From positions 1 through 64,000 of the forward strand of contig NZ_LIXM01000023.1 in the NCBI RefSeq assembly GCF_002608565.1: a stretch of 64,000 nucleotides of DNA, read 5' to 3'. The position numbers and the translations under genes are program-made. Within the stretch, counting starts at the first letter, position 1. Each line of letters starts with the position of its first letter. Positions 52,855 to 61,508 of this stretch are shown here, piece after piece. Source of the DNA: Vibrio sp. PID17_43. GTDB taxonomy: Bacteria; Pseudomonadota; Gammaproteobacteria; Enterobacterales; Vibrionaceae. The notes beneath the pieces were generated by a model. That model did not search any database. It saw only the letters and a program-made list of their open reading frames with translations, and was not told the origin of the DNA.

Positions 52855-53733
52855 TTATTGCGACTCAAACAGGGTTTGTAATTCTAATCTGGCTTGTTGG
52901 TGTAGGGGATCGGAGTGCCATTTCTGGTGTTGTATCAAATCGATGTTGACTTGCCATGCCAGTTTAGTGAATTGCTCACCAATTTTGATTAATGTATTGG
53001 GTGAATGCGATACCAAATGATTTGGAAGGAAGCACCAGCCCAACCCCTTATTTGCCAATTCTAATAAGATGTAATAATTATCAGCGTACCAGATTTCAGG
53101 GCTCAGCGCCTGATTGACGCCACTAGTATCAGAACTTTTTGAACGAATAACCAATTGCCTATGCTGCTTTAACTCGTCGATATGGCGAATCTTCTGCGTC
53201 GCTAAAGGGTGTTCTGTAGAGATAAATACGTCAAACCCAATATTGCCGAGATTTGAGAAGTCAATATTTTGTGGCATTTGCAGGTCGCTGAGAATGATGC
53301 CCGTCGTTGCACGGCCAGATTTTACGAGCTCGATGATGTCAGGGCTGGAGCCTGTCAAGCATTCAACTTGGATATACGGAAATTGTTGTTCCAAATTTTT
53401 GAGTGCTTGAGGAAGGTTAGTGAGCGGGATACCCTCATCAACGGCGAGGATGAACTGAGTCGCTTGTGGTGAAAACAATTGAGCGGCCTTGTTATTCAGT
53501 CGGTCGAGTTGGCTAATGGTCGCTAATGCGTAAGGCAATAGTTCATGACCTTTTGCAGTGAGCTTGGGGTAGCGCCCTGTTCGGTCAAATAAATCAACGC
53601 CACAGTCGAGTTCCATGTTCATAATATGTTGGCTCACGACAGATTGAGCTCGTCCGAGCTTACGTGCCGCTGCAGAAAAAGAGCCAACTTCAGAGGTCGC
53701 AACAAATGCTTGCAGTTGTTCAATGGTAAACAT
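52855..53733 (-). CDS. LysR-type transcriptional regulator
   Basis: A 292-residue regulator with N-terminal helix-turn-helix (FTIEQLQAFVATSEVGSFSAAARKLGRAQSVVSQHI) and a periplasmic-binding-like effector domain (about 90-290). It is divergent from a PACE efflux gene with an operator-like palindrome between them, which suggests that it controls that gene. The effector may be a polyamine or biocide, by analogy with other PACE regulators. Confidence 0.88.
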   Translation of the reverse strand: MFTIEQLQAFVATSEVGSFSAAARKLGRAQSVVSQHIMNMELDCGVDLFDRTGRYPKLTAKGHELLPYALATISQLDRLNNKAAQLFSPQATQFILAVDEGIPLTNLPQALKNLEQQFPYIQVECLTGSSPDIIELVKSGRATTGIILSDLQMPQNIDFSNLGNIGFDVFISTEHPLATQKIRHIDELKQHRQLVIRSKSSDTSGVNQALSPEIWYADNYYILLELANKGLGWCFLPNHLVSHSPNTLIKIGEQFTKLAWQVNIDLIQHQKWHSDPLHQQARLELQTLFESQ

Positions 53734-53764
53734 ATCGTCTTTACCGATAGTATCTAACTATTAC

Positions 53765-53783
53765 TTATCTTAATTGTAGATAA
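53765..53783. promoter_or_regulatory. Candidate LysR operator in the PACE divergon
   Basis: TTATCT and AGATAA are inverted around TAATTGT; inside lies T-N11-A, the core of LysR-type sites. It is near the centre of the 89-base gap between the two start codons. Confidence 0.6.
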
Positions 53784-53822
53784 ACTACGCGTCATTGAGT
53801 AGGACTATTTAGGTAAAACATC

Positions 53823-54245
53823 ATGGCTCGTAACGAACGTATCTTTCACGCTGTATTATTTGAACTGATTGCTTTGGCGATCATTGTTCCGGTTACATCT
53901 TTAATTACAGGGAAAGGATCGAGTGATTTGGCGATGGTGGGTATAGGTTTGAGTTTATACACCGTTGTTTGGAATTACATTTACAATTTGTACTTTGATA
54001 AATGGTTTGGTTCTAACCGTGAAGAAAGAAGCTTGGCGATGCGTATTGGTCACACGATTGGCTTCGAGGGGGGCTTAATCTTCATTACTATTCCAGTGAT
54101 TGCATGGTTCTTGAAAATCACGCTATTGCAGGCGTTGGCGCTGGAAGCAGGCTTCCTGATTTTCTTCTTGTTTTATACAACAGGCTTTAATTGGGCATAT
54201 GACAAGCTCCAACCATATGGAACAATGAAAAAGATCATGGCGTAA
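53823..54245 (+). CDS. PACE-family proton-coupled efflux transporter (AceI-like)
   Basis: A 140-residue protein with four membrane segments in two similar halves (tandem BTP domains), the layout of AceI, which exports chlorhexidine and short-chain diamines. The conserved membrane Glu of helix 1 is present (ERIFHAVLFEL, Glu14), as are the WNYIYN and FNWAYD motifs that end each half. A PACE protein at a similar locus is known from V. parahaemolyticus. Likely under the divergent LysR gene. Confidence 0.88.
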   Translation: MARNERIFHAVLFELIALAIIVPVTSLITGKGSSDLAMVGIGLSLYTVVWNYIYNLYFDKWFGSNREERSLAMRIGHTIGFEGGLIFITIPVIAWFLKITLLQALALEAGFLIFFLFYTTGFNWAYDKLQPYGTMKKIMA

Positions 54246-54274
54246 TATACGCACAATTCGATAGCGGAAAATAA

Positions 54275-54301
54275 AAATGCCACCGAATCCGGTGGCATTT
54301 T
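54275..54301. terminator. Bidirectional terminator after the PACE gene
   Basis: AAATGCCACCG and CGGTGGCATTT pair around a short loop with A/T-rich flanks, between convergent genes. Confidence 0.85.
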
Positions 54302-54320
54302 AGCGATTAGATGACAACGT

Positions 54321-54554
54321 TTATGCCGAGAGTACGCGGATAATTTTGTCTGCGTGTTCCGCGACTTCGATACCTTCATCAGTAAGGTAGCCACCATCAG
54401 GTTGCGTACATAACTGTTTAGCGTATAGACGTGCGACAGCCGCCTGCGCTTCTTCAGATGCATCTTTATGAACTTTAATGCCTGTTGCTGCACTGCTTAA
54501 GTCGAATTGAAGAAGTAGGTTCAACTCTGTAATGTGGTCAGCTGAATATTTCAT
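54321..54554 (-). CDS. Small helical protein of the TIGR02647 type
   Basis: A 77-residue acidic protein: a start ADHITELNLLLQFDLSSA, a middle HKDASEEAQAAVARLYAKQL and an end LTDEGIEVAEHADKIIRVL. The pattern matches what I recall as TIGR02647, a small winged-helix-like family of gammaproteobacteria with no known role. AAGGAATTA precedes the ATG. Confidence 0.75.
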   Translation of the reverse strand: MKYSADHITELNLLLQFDLSSAATGIKVHKDASEEAQAAVARLYAKQLCTQPDGGYLTDEGIEVAEHADKIIRVLSA

Positions 54555-54852
54555 AGGTAATTCCTTTGCTCTTTTTTATCCAAGCTAGACGGAAAAACAA
54601 AGATGAGCAACAGAAAAGCATGAGAAGTGTTAACTACCGCGCTATCGACACCATAGACAGCAGAAACTTTATTCGGTGGTAAACGTTTTAACTAAATACT
54701 GGTGATGATTAAGATAATAACCCATGGTTTAGTTTTATCTATTGCACTTACATCAACAACATTTTTCGTAAACATGAAAATAGCCCTTGAAAAAGTCTAG
54801 AAATGGAGCGATTATCCGCGCCTTGTTAATTGTTGCGAAATGTTACACTTTT
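54555..54852. promoter_or_regulatory. Region upstream of focA
   Basis: 298 AT-rich bases shared by two divergent genes. Anaerobic control by FNR would be expected for focA, but I found no good TTGAT-N4-ATCAA site; TTGCACTTACATCAA near 54740 is the nearest but has one base too many. Confidence 0.4.
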
Positions 54853-55713
54853 ATGAACTTCAATCAGTTTGATTCTCTATTACCACCACAGGCAGCTGAA
54901 CGTGCGGCCGAAGTGGGGGTGGGCAAAGCGACTAAAGCTCCAATGAAGTCTTTTCTGCTGGCTATTTCTGCTGGTATCCATATTGGTATCGCTTTCATTT
55001 TCTTTACCACGGTAACAACAGGAGCCGGTGATTTACCATGGGGCATCACCCGCCTAATTGGTGGTCTGGCTTTTAGTCTTGGTCTTATTCTGGTCGTTGT
55101 AACAGGCGGCGAGCTGTTCACAAGTTCAGTTTTAACTCTGGTCGCCCGCGCCAGTGGCAAAATTTCATGGCAAACGTTGGTTAAGAACTGGTTTGTTGTT
55201 TACTTTGGTAACATGGTCGGTGCGATTTTACTTGTAGTGTGTATGTTGCTAACCAAGCAATACATGTTCGATAACGGGCAAGTAGGCTTAAATGCAATGG
55301 CGATTTCTCAGCACAAATTGCATCATGGTTTTATTCAAGCGGTTGCATTGGGTATAATGTGTAACGTTTTGGTTTGTATTGCCGTTTGGATGACATTCAG
55401 TGGTCGTACGCTAACCGACAAGATTGCAGTAATGATTCTGCCAGTTGCAATGTTTGTATCAGCAGGTTTTGAACACTGTATTGCGAACATGTTCCAGGTT
55501 CCGATGGCGATTGGTATTAAATACTTTGCACCAGAAGCGTTCTGGACAATCACTGGTGCAGATATTGCGAATTACGCGGATTTGAACATGACAGGTTTCC
55601 TATTGAATAACCTGTTGCCAGTAACACTGGGTAATATCATCGGTGGTGGTGTTTTTGTTGGCATGTGGTACTGGATGATCTACCTGCGTGATGAAGACAA
55701 ATACCTGAAATAA
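54853..55713 (+). CDS. focA: Formate channel/transporter FocA
   Basis: A 286-residue pentameric FNT-family channel with six membrane segments. It starts NQFDSLLPPQAAERAAEVGVGKATK, the cytoplasmic gating helix; KNWFVVYFGNMVGA, HHGFIQAVALGIMCN with the channel His, and FEHCIANMF are family blocks. The start at 54853 is chosen by family length, though its ribosome site is weak. No pflB follows, unlike in E. coli. A nitrite-specific NirC role is less likely given closeness to FocA. Confidence 0.9.
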   Translation: MNFNQFDSLLPPQAAERAAEVGVGKATKAPMKSFLLAISAGIHIGIAFIFFTTVTTGAGDLPWGITRLIGGLAFSLGLILVVVTGGELFTSSVLTLVARASGKISWQTLVKNWFVVYFGNMVGAILLVVCMLLTKQYMFDNGQVGLNAMAISQHKLHHGFIQAVALGIMCNVLVCIAVWMTFSGRTLTDKIAVMILPVAMFVSAGFEHCIANMFQVPMAIGIKYFAPEAFWTITGADIANYADLNMTGFLLNNLLPVTLGNIIGGGVFVGMWYWMIYLRDEDKYLK

Positions 55714-55718
55714 TTTTC

Positions 55719-55750
55719 AACAAAGGCAAGCCAATGAGCTTGCCTTTGTT
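55719..55750. terminator. focA terminator
   Basis: AACAAAGGCAAG and CTTGCCTTTGTT form a perfect 12-bp stem with an eight-base loop; TTATT follows. Confidence 0.87.
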
Positions 55751-55758
55751 TTATTCCG

Positions 55759-55896
55759 TCACTCCAATTCTTCATTGACACCAACATCTCTTGGAATCCA
55801 AAGGTGAGTAACCTCATCGGACTCTTGTATTCGCCAGTCTAATAGTGAATTCTCTGAGGCTTTTGAGCTCATTTCTACGCTAAGTATATTATTCAT
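55759..55896 (-). CDS. Possible 45-residue small protein
   Basis: A minus-strand frame of 46 codons with GGGAG nine bases upstream of the ATG. The acidic product begins NNILSVEMSSKASENSLLD and ends RDVGVNEELE. It is followed by the shared terminator at 55719-55750. No family is recognised; it may be a chance frame, but the ribosome site and terminator make a gene plausible. Confidence 0.45.
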   Translation of the reverse strand: MNNILSVEMSSKASENSLLDWRIQESDEVTHLWIPRDVGVNEELE

Positions 55897-56036
55897 AACT
55901 GAGTGCTCCCTATGTGCTTAACATAGAGACTAGAGCATAAAAATGGCGAGTAAATGTTCAATTCATGACGGATTGATGTCTAAAAATTACGCACCAAATT
56001 GAACCACTATGATTTTGGTTGCCTCTCTCTTCTTAT

Positions 56037-56063
56037 GGTTATCCACATTTTCTGTGGATAACC
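56037..56063. promoter_or_regulatory. Two perfect DnaA boxes in inverted orientation
   Basis: TTATCCACA at 56039-56047 and its reverse TGTGGATAA at 56053-56061 lie six bases apart in an 11-bp inverted repeat with a five-base loop. TTATCCACA is the strongest E. coli DnaA box. No T-run follows on either strand, so it is not an intrinsic terminator. It lies between the small ORF and fetB, in a gene-free region (55897-56151). Confidence 0.6.
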
Positions 56064-56151
56064 TGTCTCAAAGATCGTGAGTATCTTTTTCAACAGAGAA
56101 AATTTCATAAAATAAGTGACTTATGTGTTCAGTTCTTGTTCAGCTTAGAAG

Positions 56152-56946
56152 CTAATTTTTGTTGATAAACGTCACTTTTATTCGACCTTCTTTGGTCTGC
56201 ACATAATGCAGCGTCATCTCGAGGCAAATCACAACTGAAACGCAAAGCATGACGAAAATGGCTAACATGATGATCAGTTGATATTTGATGGCAATCATAG
56301 GATTTGATCCAGCAAGAATTTGTCCGGTCATCATTCCGGGAAGGGTGACTAAGCCCGTTGTTGCCATGGAGGCGAGTATTGGTGCAAGAGACTTTCTTAT
56401 TGCCTCTTGAACAAAGGGAAAGGAAGCATACTTAGGTGTCGCACCAAGGGAAATGGCAGCTTCGTATTCACTTTTACGTTGTTCAAAAGCACTGAAGAGG
56501 TTTTGTAGAGCAACAATATTGCTGCTTAAGCTATTGCCTAGCAGCATGCCAGCAAGGGGGATAATGTATTGGGCATTGTAAAAGGGCTCAGGTCTAATTA
56601 ACCCTATGGTGGTTATCATTAGTAGTGGCAGAAGACTTAGCGTTAAAGCCGTAATTAGAGGAAGCATTAACGGATATTTGGGTAAGTTTGTTTTGTCGAT
56701 AATTGAGCTTGCACCGACCACGATCATGACCGCAAGCCATAATGTGTTAATAAGAAGACTGTTAAGCTGAAATAGATATTCTAAGTACATGCCAACAAGT
56801 ACGAGCTGTAAGGTCATGCGAATCACACTGATGGCCGTTGTTTTCGCAATCCCGAGTTTATAGCGAACGTTAATGGCGAGTGGAATCAATAGAATTGAAC
56901 TGAAAAGCAGGAGTTCTAGCCATGCAATATCTACTACTGAATTCAT
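56152..56946 (-). CDS. fetB: FetB-like permease (UPF0014)
   Basis: A 264-residue permease with about seven membrane segments. FetB/YbbM blocks are RMTLQLVLVGMYLEYLF, IIPLAGMLLGNSLSS and the EAAISLGATPKYASFPFVQEAIR coupling helix with TTGLVTLPGMMTGQILAG after it. With the ATPase FetA it forms an iron exporter in E. coli. Here no ATPase gene lies on either side. AAGGAGG precedes the ATG. Confidence 0.87.
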   Translation of the reverse strand: MNSVVDIAWLELLLFSSILLIPLAINVRYKLGIAKTTAISVIRMTLQLVLVGMYLEYLFQLNSLLINTLWLAVMIVVGASSIIDKTNLPKYPLMLPLITALTLSLLPLLMITTIGLIRPEPFYNAQYIIPLAGMLLGNSLSSNIVALQNLFSAFEQRKSEYEAAISLGATPKYASFPFVQEAIRKSLAPILASMATTGLVTLPGMMTGQILAGSNPMIAIKYQLIIMLAIFVMLCVSVVICLEMTLHYVQTKEGRIKVTFINKN

Positions 56947-57407
56947 AAAGCCTCCTTAAATCAATGCACTAAATCATAATGGATTGTGTTTGGCTTCTGA
57001 ACTACTAAGGTTTGATATTTCATAAATTCCGGCCAGAGAAATTATAGTGTAATTGCTACATTGCAGAAGCATTTTGATTACATATGTTTGTGTTTGGATG
57101 AAAAAAGAACGATTTAGAGGCCCGAAAAAATCCACTGCAATGTAATCAAAGTTGAGAAAGTGTTGTATCTTTAACAAGGCTGCAAAAGACTTATATTTTC
57201 ACATTTATTAACATTTGTTAATAAGAAATATCAATCAAACACATCTTTGGATGAACTCAAAAAAGTACTGAATAACAAGGCTTGAAGGGTCGGATTTAAT
57301 TGAACCTTAGTATCAGTATGGTCTAACATTTTCCAATAGAGATTGTAAAAAACTTAAGCTTGCTAGCGTGGGCTTTTCATGACACTAGATACAAAATAGG
57401 CAAATGT
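56947..57407. promoter_or_regulatory. fetB/torE divergent region with inverted repeats
   Basis: 461 bases without a supported gene. TACATTGCAG (57057) and TTTGATTACAT (57073) recur as reverse complements in one block at 57135-57150. The stretch 57180-57360 is AT rich and should hold the tor promoter. A single ATGAAC-type word at 57253 is too little to call a TorR box. Confidence 0.45.
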
Positions 57408-57587
57408 ATGAGTGATGTTAATAAAATTGAGAGTGGTGAAAAACGCTCATTGGAGTGGAAATCATTCCTCTTCATTGCGGTTGTTCTCTTTCCTATCCTA
57501 AGTGTGGCATTCGTAGGTGGTTACGGATTTATTGTTTGGGCACTGCAAGTGTTCTTCTTTGGGCCTCCTGGTGCGCATGGCATGTAA
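57408..57587 (+). CDS. torE: TorE small membrane protein
   Basis: A 59-residue protein with one membrane segment (FIAVVLFPILSVAFVGGYGFIVW) and a C-terminal FFFGPPGAHG, the TorE/NapE signature. It is encoded at the head of tor operons in Vibrio and Shewanella; its exact role in TMAO respiration is unclear. Start at 57408 follows AATAGG; an earlier ATG-like frame at 57360 adds no family sequence. Confidence 0.85.
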   Translation: MSDVNKIESGEKRSLEWKSFLFIAVVLFPILSVAFVGGYGFIVWALQVFFFGPPGAHGM

Positions 57588-57637
57588 GCCACTGAGCTCA
57601 TTTCCACACTTTTGAAAAGATTTTAAGAGAGCAAATA

Positions 57638-58822
57638 ATGAAATCATTAATCATTAAACTGTGGCGTACGATGACGCGCCCGGCAGTTCATATCAGCCTA
57701 GGTGTGCTGACTATGGGCGGTTTCATCGCTGGTGTGATTTTCTGGGGTGGTTTTAACACTGCTCTGGAAGCGACCAACACGGAAGAATTCTGTATAAGCT
57801 GCCACACAATGCGTGACAACGTGTATGTTGAACTGCAAGACACGGTTCACTGGAAAAACCACTCTGGTGTTCGTGCTACTTGCCCTGATTGTCACGTTCC
57901 ACATAACTGGACAGATAAAATTGCACGTAAGATGCAGGCTTCTAAAGAAGTTTATGCACAAATTTTCGGCAATTATGATGAACCTGGTGTTTTTGAAGAA
58001 CGTCGTATTGAACTTGCAAAACATGAATGGGATCGTTTCTCTGCAAACAAATCTCAAGAATGTAAAGATTGCCACAACTATGATTCAATGGATTTCGAGC
58101 AAATGTCTCCAACTGCTCGTATCCAAATGAAGCAAGCGGCAGAAAAAGATCAAAGCTGTGTGGATTGTCACAAAGGTATCGCGCATAACCTACCTGCAGG
58201 TATGGATAGCATCGGCGGTATTGTTGGCGATCTAGAAGCTCTTGCTTCAAACACCAATTATGATGTTGGTCAAACGTTAGTGAGTGTTCGTCACCTTCCA
58301 ATTTACTTCGACGACAAAGGCGAGAAAGAAGCAGGCCTTCTTAACCCAGCCTCTACCGTGAAAGTGATTGCTGATAAAGGCGACTTCGCAGAAATCGAAA
58401 TTGATGGCTGGCGTAAAGCGAAAGGCTTTGGTCGTGTAATTCAAGCTGATTTTGGTAAGAACATTGCAGTTGCATCTCTACTTAAAGATGCATCAACAGA
58501 CACCAACGTAGTGACTACTGGCGAGAAAAAAGTGGATGAGCTGACTGGTCTTCCTTGGGAAAAAGTGGCAGCGAAAGTATGGATTAGGAAAGAATCTATG
58601 CTGAACGACATCACGCCTGTATGGGAAAAATCACAAGAAGCATACAAAACAAACTGTTCAGTATGTCACACTCAACCAGCTGAAGCGCACTTCGATGCGA
58701 ATACTTGGCCTGGAATGTTCGACGGTATGCTTGCGTTCGTTAACCTAGATACAGACAGTGAAGCACTGATCTTGAAATATCTACAGATGCACTCTTCAGA
58801 TTTTGCTGAAGGCCACCATTAA
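57638..58822 (+). CDS. torC: Pentaheme c-type cytochrome TorC
   Basis: A 394-residue NapC/NirT-family cytochrome. An N-terminal anchor (about 15-38, SLGVLTMGGFIAGVIFWGG) is followed by four CxxCH motifs (CISCH, CPDCH, CKDCH, CVDCH) in the NapC-like domain and a fifth (CSVCH) in the C-terminal TorC domain. It takes electrons from menaquinol and passes them to TorA in the periplasm. It requires the Ccm heme system. Fifty bases after torE. Confidence 0.95.
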   Translation: MKSLIIKLWRTMTRPAVHISLGVLTMGGFIAGVIFWGGFNTALEATNTEEFCISCHTMRDNVYVELQDTVHWKNHSGVRATCPDCHVPHNWTDKIARKMQASKEVYAQIFGNYDEPGVFEERRIELAKHEWDRFSANKSQECKDCHNYDSMDFEQMSPTARIQMKQAAEKDQSCVDCHKGIAHNLPAGMDSIGGIVGDLEALASNTNYDVGQTLVSVRHLPIYFDDKGEKEAGLLNPASTVKVIADKGDFAEIEIDGWRKAKGFGRVIQADFGKNIAVASLLKDASTDTNVVTTGEKKVDELTGLPWEKVAAKVWIRKESMLNDITPVWEKSQEAYKTNCSVCHTQPAEAHFDANTWPGMFDGMLAFVNLDTDSEALILKYLQMHSSDFAEGHH

Positions 58823-58851
58823 TACATACGCGTCGGATGGAGTAATTTTAG

Positions 58852-61314
58852 ATGGCAATTACACGAAGAAGTTTTCTTAAGGGCGTAGCAACAACGAGTG
58901 CAGCGTCAGTAATCGGTCCTAGCCTGTTAGCGTCAGCTTCTGCTAGTGCTGCAGAGAGCACGGGTACTTGGAAAGTAACAGGTTCTCACTGGGGCGCATT
59001 CCGCGCCCATATTTACGCAGGTAAAGTTCAAGAGATCAAACCGCTAGAGTTGGATAAGAACCCAACAGAAATGTTAAACGGCATCAAGGGTATTATTTAC
59101 AGCCCATCACGTGTTCGTTACCCAATGGTTCGTCTAGATTGGTTGAAAAAACACAAGTACAGCGCAGAAACGCGCGGTAACAACCGTTTCATCCGTGTGA
59201 CTTGGGACGAAGCATTAGACTTGTTTTACCGAGAGCTAGAACGTGTTCAGAAAGATTACGGTCCATGGGCTCTACATGCTGGTCAGACGGGCTGGAACCA
59301 AACGGGTTCGTTCAACAACTGTACGGCACACATGCAGCGCGCAGTAGGTATGCATGGCAACTTCATCACTAAAGTCGGCGATTACTCGACAGGTGCAGGT
59401 CAAACCATTTTACCTTACATACTTGGCTCAACAGAAGTTTACGCACAAGGCACGTCTTGGTCTGAAATTTTGGAACATGCAGATAATATTGTTATCTGGG
59501 CTAATGATCCTGTGAAAAACCTCCAAGTCGGTTGGAACTGTGAAACGCACCAATCTTATGCATATTTAGAGCAATTGAAGGAAAAAATCGCGAAAGGTGA
59601 GATCAACGCAATCTCAGTCGATCCGGTTAAAAACAAAACGCAAAACTACCTGAACACTGACCACCTTTACATCAACCCGTTAACAGACGTAGCATTTATG
59701 CTTGCTGTAGCGCACGTGCTGTACAACGAAGACCTATACGATAAGAAGTTTATCGAAACTTACTGTCTAGGCTTTGAAGACTTTATTAAGTACGTTCAGG
59801 GTGAGACAAAAGACAAAGTCGTTAAAACGCCTGAGTGGGCAGCAGAGATTTGTGGCGTTAAAGCGGATAAAATACGTGAATTCGCGCGCATGCTGGTTAA
59901 CGGTCGTACTCAAATCCTGATGGGGTGGTGTATTCAGCGTCAAGAGCACGGTGAACAACCATACTGGGCAGCAGCAGTTTTGGCTGCCATGGTTGGTCAG
60001 ATTGGTCTGCCTGGCGGTGGTATCTCTTACGGTCATCACTACTCAAGTATCGGTGTTCCTTCGACTGGTTTCGCGGGCCCTGGTGGTTTCCCTCGTAACC
60101 TAGATACAGGTATGAAGCCGAAGTGGGATAACAACGACTTTAATGGTTACAGCCGCACTATCCCAGTAGCGCGTTGGATCGACTGTTTGATGGAACCAGG
60201 TAAAGAGATCCGTTACAACGGTGGTAAAGTAAAACTTCCTGACTTCAAGATGATGGTTATCTCGGGTTGTAACCCGTGGAGTCATCACCAAGATCGTAAC
60301 CGTATGAAGCAAGCATTCCAGAAGCTTCAAACAGTGGTAACGATTGAGTTCGCTTGGACTGCTACATGTCGTTTCTCTGACATCGTGCTTCCGGCATGTA
60401 CTCAGTGGGAACGTAACGATATCGACGTTTACGGTTCATACTCGAACAAAGGTCTGATCGCAATGCACCGCTTAGTGGATCCTCTGTTCCAATCTAAGCC
60501 AGACTTCCAAATCATGAGTGAACTGACTCAACGCTTTGGCCGTCGTGACGAATACACGCGTGGTATGAGCGAAATGGAGTGGATCCAAAGCCTGTACAAC
60601 GAATGTAAGAAAGCGAACGAAGGTAAGTTTGAAATGCCAGAATTTGCGGAATTCTGGGAGCAGAGCGTACTCGACTTTGGTGAAGGTAAGCCGTGGGTTC
60701 GTCATGCGGACTTCCGTGAAGATCCAGAAATTAACCCACTGGGTACACCTTCTGGGTTTATCGAGATTACATCGCGTAAGATCGGTCGTTACGGTTACGA
60801 ATACTGTCAGGAATACCCAATGTGGTTCGAAAAGACCGAACGTTCACACGGTGGTCCTGGTTCAGATAAGCATCCGTTCTGGCTACAATCTTGCCACCCG
60901 GATAAGCGCTTGCACTCTCAGATGTGTGAATCGGATGAGTTTCGTGCAACTTACACAGTTCAAGGCCGTGAGCCGGTATACATCAACCCTCTTGATGCCA
61001 AAGAAAAAGGCGTCAAAGATGGTGATTTGGTACGCGTATTCAACGATCGTGGTCAGCTTCTTGCTGGTGCTGTACTTACTGACAACTATCCACGTGGCGT
61101 GGTTCGTATCCAAGAAGGTGCATGGTATGGTCCTCTGAATGCAAAAGTCGGCGCTATTGATACTTATGGCGATCCAAACACACTAACATTGGATATTGGT
61201 ACATCTGAGCTTGCTCAGGCGACTTCTGCGAACACCTGTATCGTAGACTTCGAGAAATTCACTGGCAAAGTTCCACCAGTGACGTCATTCGGTGGTCCAA
61301 TTGAAGTTGCATAA
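58852..61314 (+). CDS. torA: Trimethylamine-N-oxide reductase TorA
   Basis: An 820-residue molybdopterin enzyme of the DMSO reductase family that reduces TMAO to trimethylamine in the periplasm. A twin-arginine signal is present ([16 protein letters not shown], cleavage near residue 34). The molybdenum-ligand Ser is in the [10 protein letters not shown] region, and [22 protein letters not shown] and [14 protein letters not shown] are family blocks. It follows torC by 29 bases. The chaperone gene torD is not next to it. Confidence 0.96.
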   Translation: MAITRRSFLKGVATTSAASVIGPSLLASASASAAESTGTWKVTGSHWGAFRAHIYAGKVQEIKPLELDKNPTEMLNGIKGIIYSPSRVRYPMVRLDWLKKHKYSAETRGNNRFIRVTWDEALDLFYRELERVQKDYGPWALHAGQTGWNQTGSFNNCTAHMQRAVGMHGNFITKVGDYSTGAGQTILPYILGSTEVYAQGTSWSEILEHADNIVIWANDPVKNLQVGWNCETHQSYAYLEQLKEKIAKGEINAISVDPVKNKTQNYLNTDHLYINPLTDVAFMLAVAHVLYNEDLYDKKFIETYCLGFEDFIKYVQGETKDKVVKTPEWAAEICGVKADKIREFARMLVNGRTQILMGWCIQRQEHGEQPYWAAAVLAAMVGQIGLPGGGISYGHHYSSIGVPSTGFAGPGGFPRNLDTGMKPKWDNNDFNGYSRTIPVARWIDCLMEPGKEIRYNGGKVKLPDFKMMVISGCNPWSHHQDRNRMKQAFQKLQTVVTIEFAWTATCRFSDIVLPACTQWERNDIDVYGSYSNKGLIAMHRLVDPLFQSKPDFQIMSELTQRFGRRDEYTRGMSEMEWIQSLYNECKKANEGKFEMPEFAEFWEQSVLDFGEGKPWVRHADFREDPEINPLGTPSGFIEITSRKIGRYGYEYCQEYPMWFEKTERSHGGPGSDKHPFWLQSCHPDKRLHSQMCESDEFRATYTVQGREPVYINPLDAKEKGVKDGDLVRVFNDRGQLLAGAVLTDNYPRGVVRIQEGAWYGPLNAKVGAIDTYGDPNTLTLDIGTSELAQATSANTCIVDFEKFTGKVPPVTSFGGPIEVA

Positions 61315-61336
61315 TTTGCCTACTAAGTTTTAAACG

Positions 61337-61367
61337 AAATACCAGCCTTCGGGCTGGTATTTTTTTA
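61337..61367 (+). terminator. torECA terminator
   Basis: AAATACCAGCC and GGCTGGTATTT pair around TTCG, the very stable tetraloop, followed by seven T. Confidence 0.92.
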
Positions 61368-61508
61368 GCTAAAATCTTTATGAGAATTCTCTCAATAACC
61401 GAGTTGTTTGCTATCACCAAATATAGATTCGTGATGTTCATAACGAATTGGATTACAGAAGCGGAGGATAATGAAGAAAACAACATCATAATAGTGAGTA
61501 GATTCTCA

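Noticed and set aside
54740..54756. Possible FNR site upstream of focA
   Set aside because: TTGCACTTACATCAA has the wrong spacing and a mismatched left half.
56974..57177. 67-codon minus-strand frame between fetB and torE
   Set aside because: No ribosome site, AT-driven composition and overlap with the inverted repeat blocks; it shows no FetA ATPase motif.
57253..57262. Possible TorR box upstream of torE
   Set aside because: Only one partial ATGAAC word is present, while TorR regions carry several near-identical decamers.
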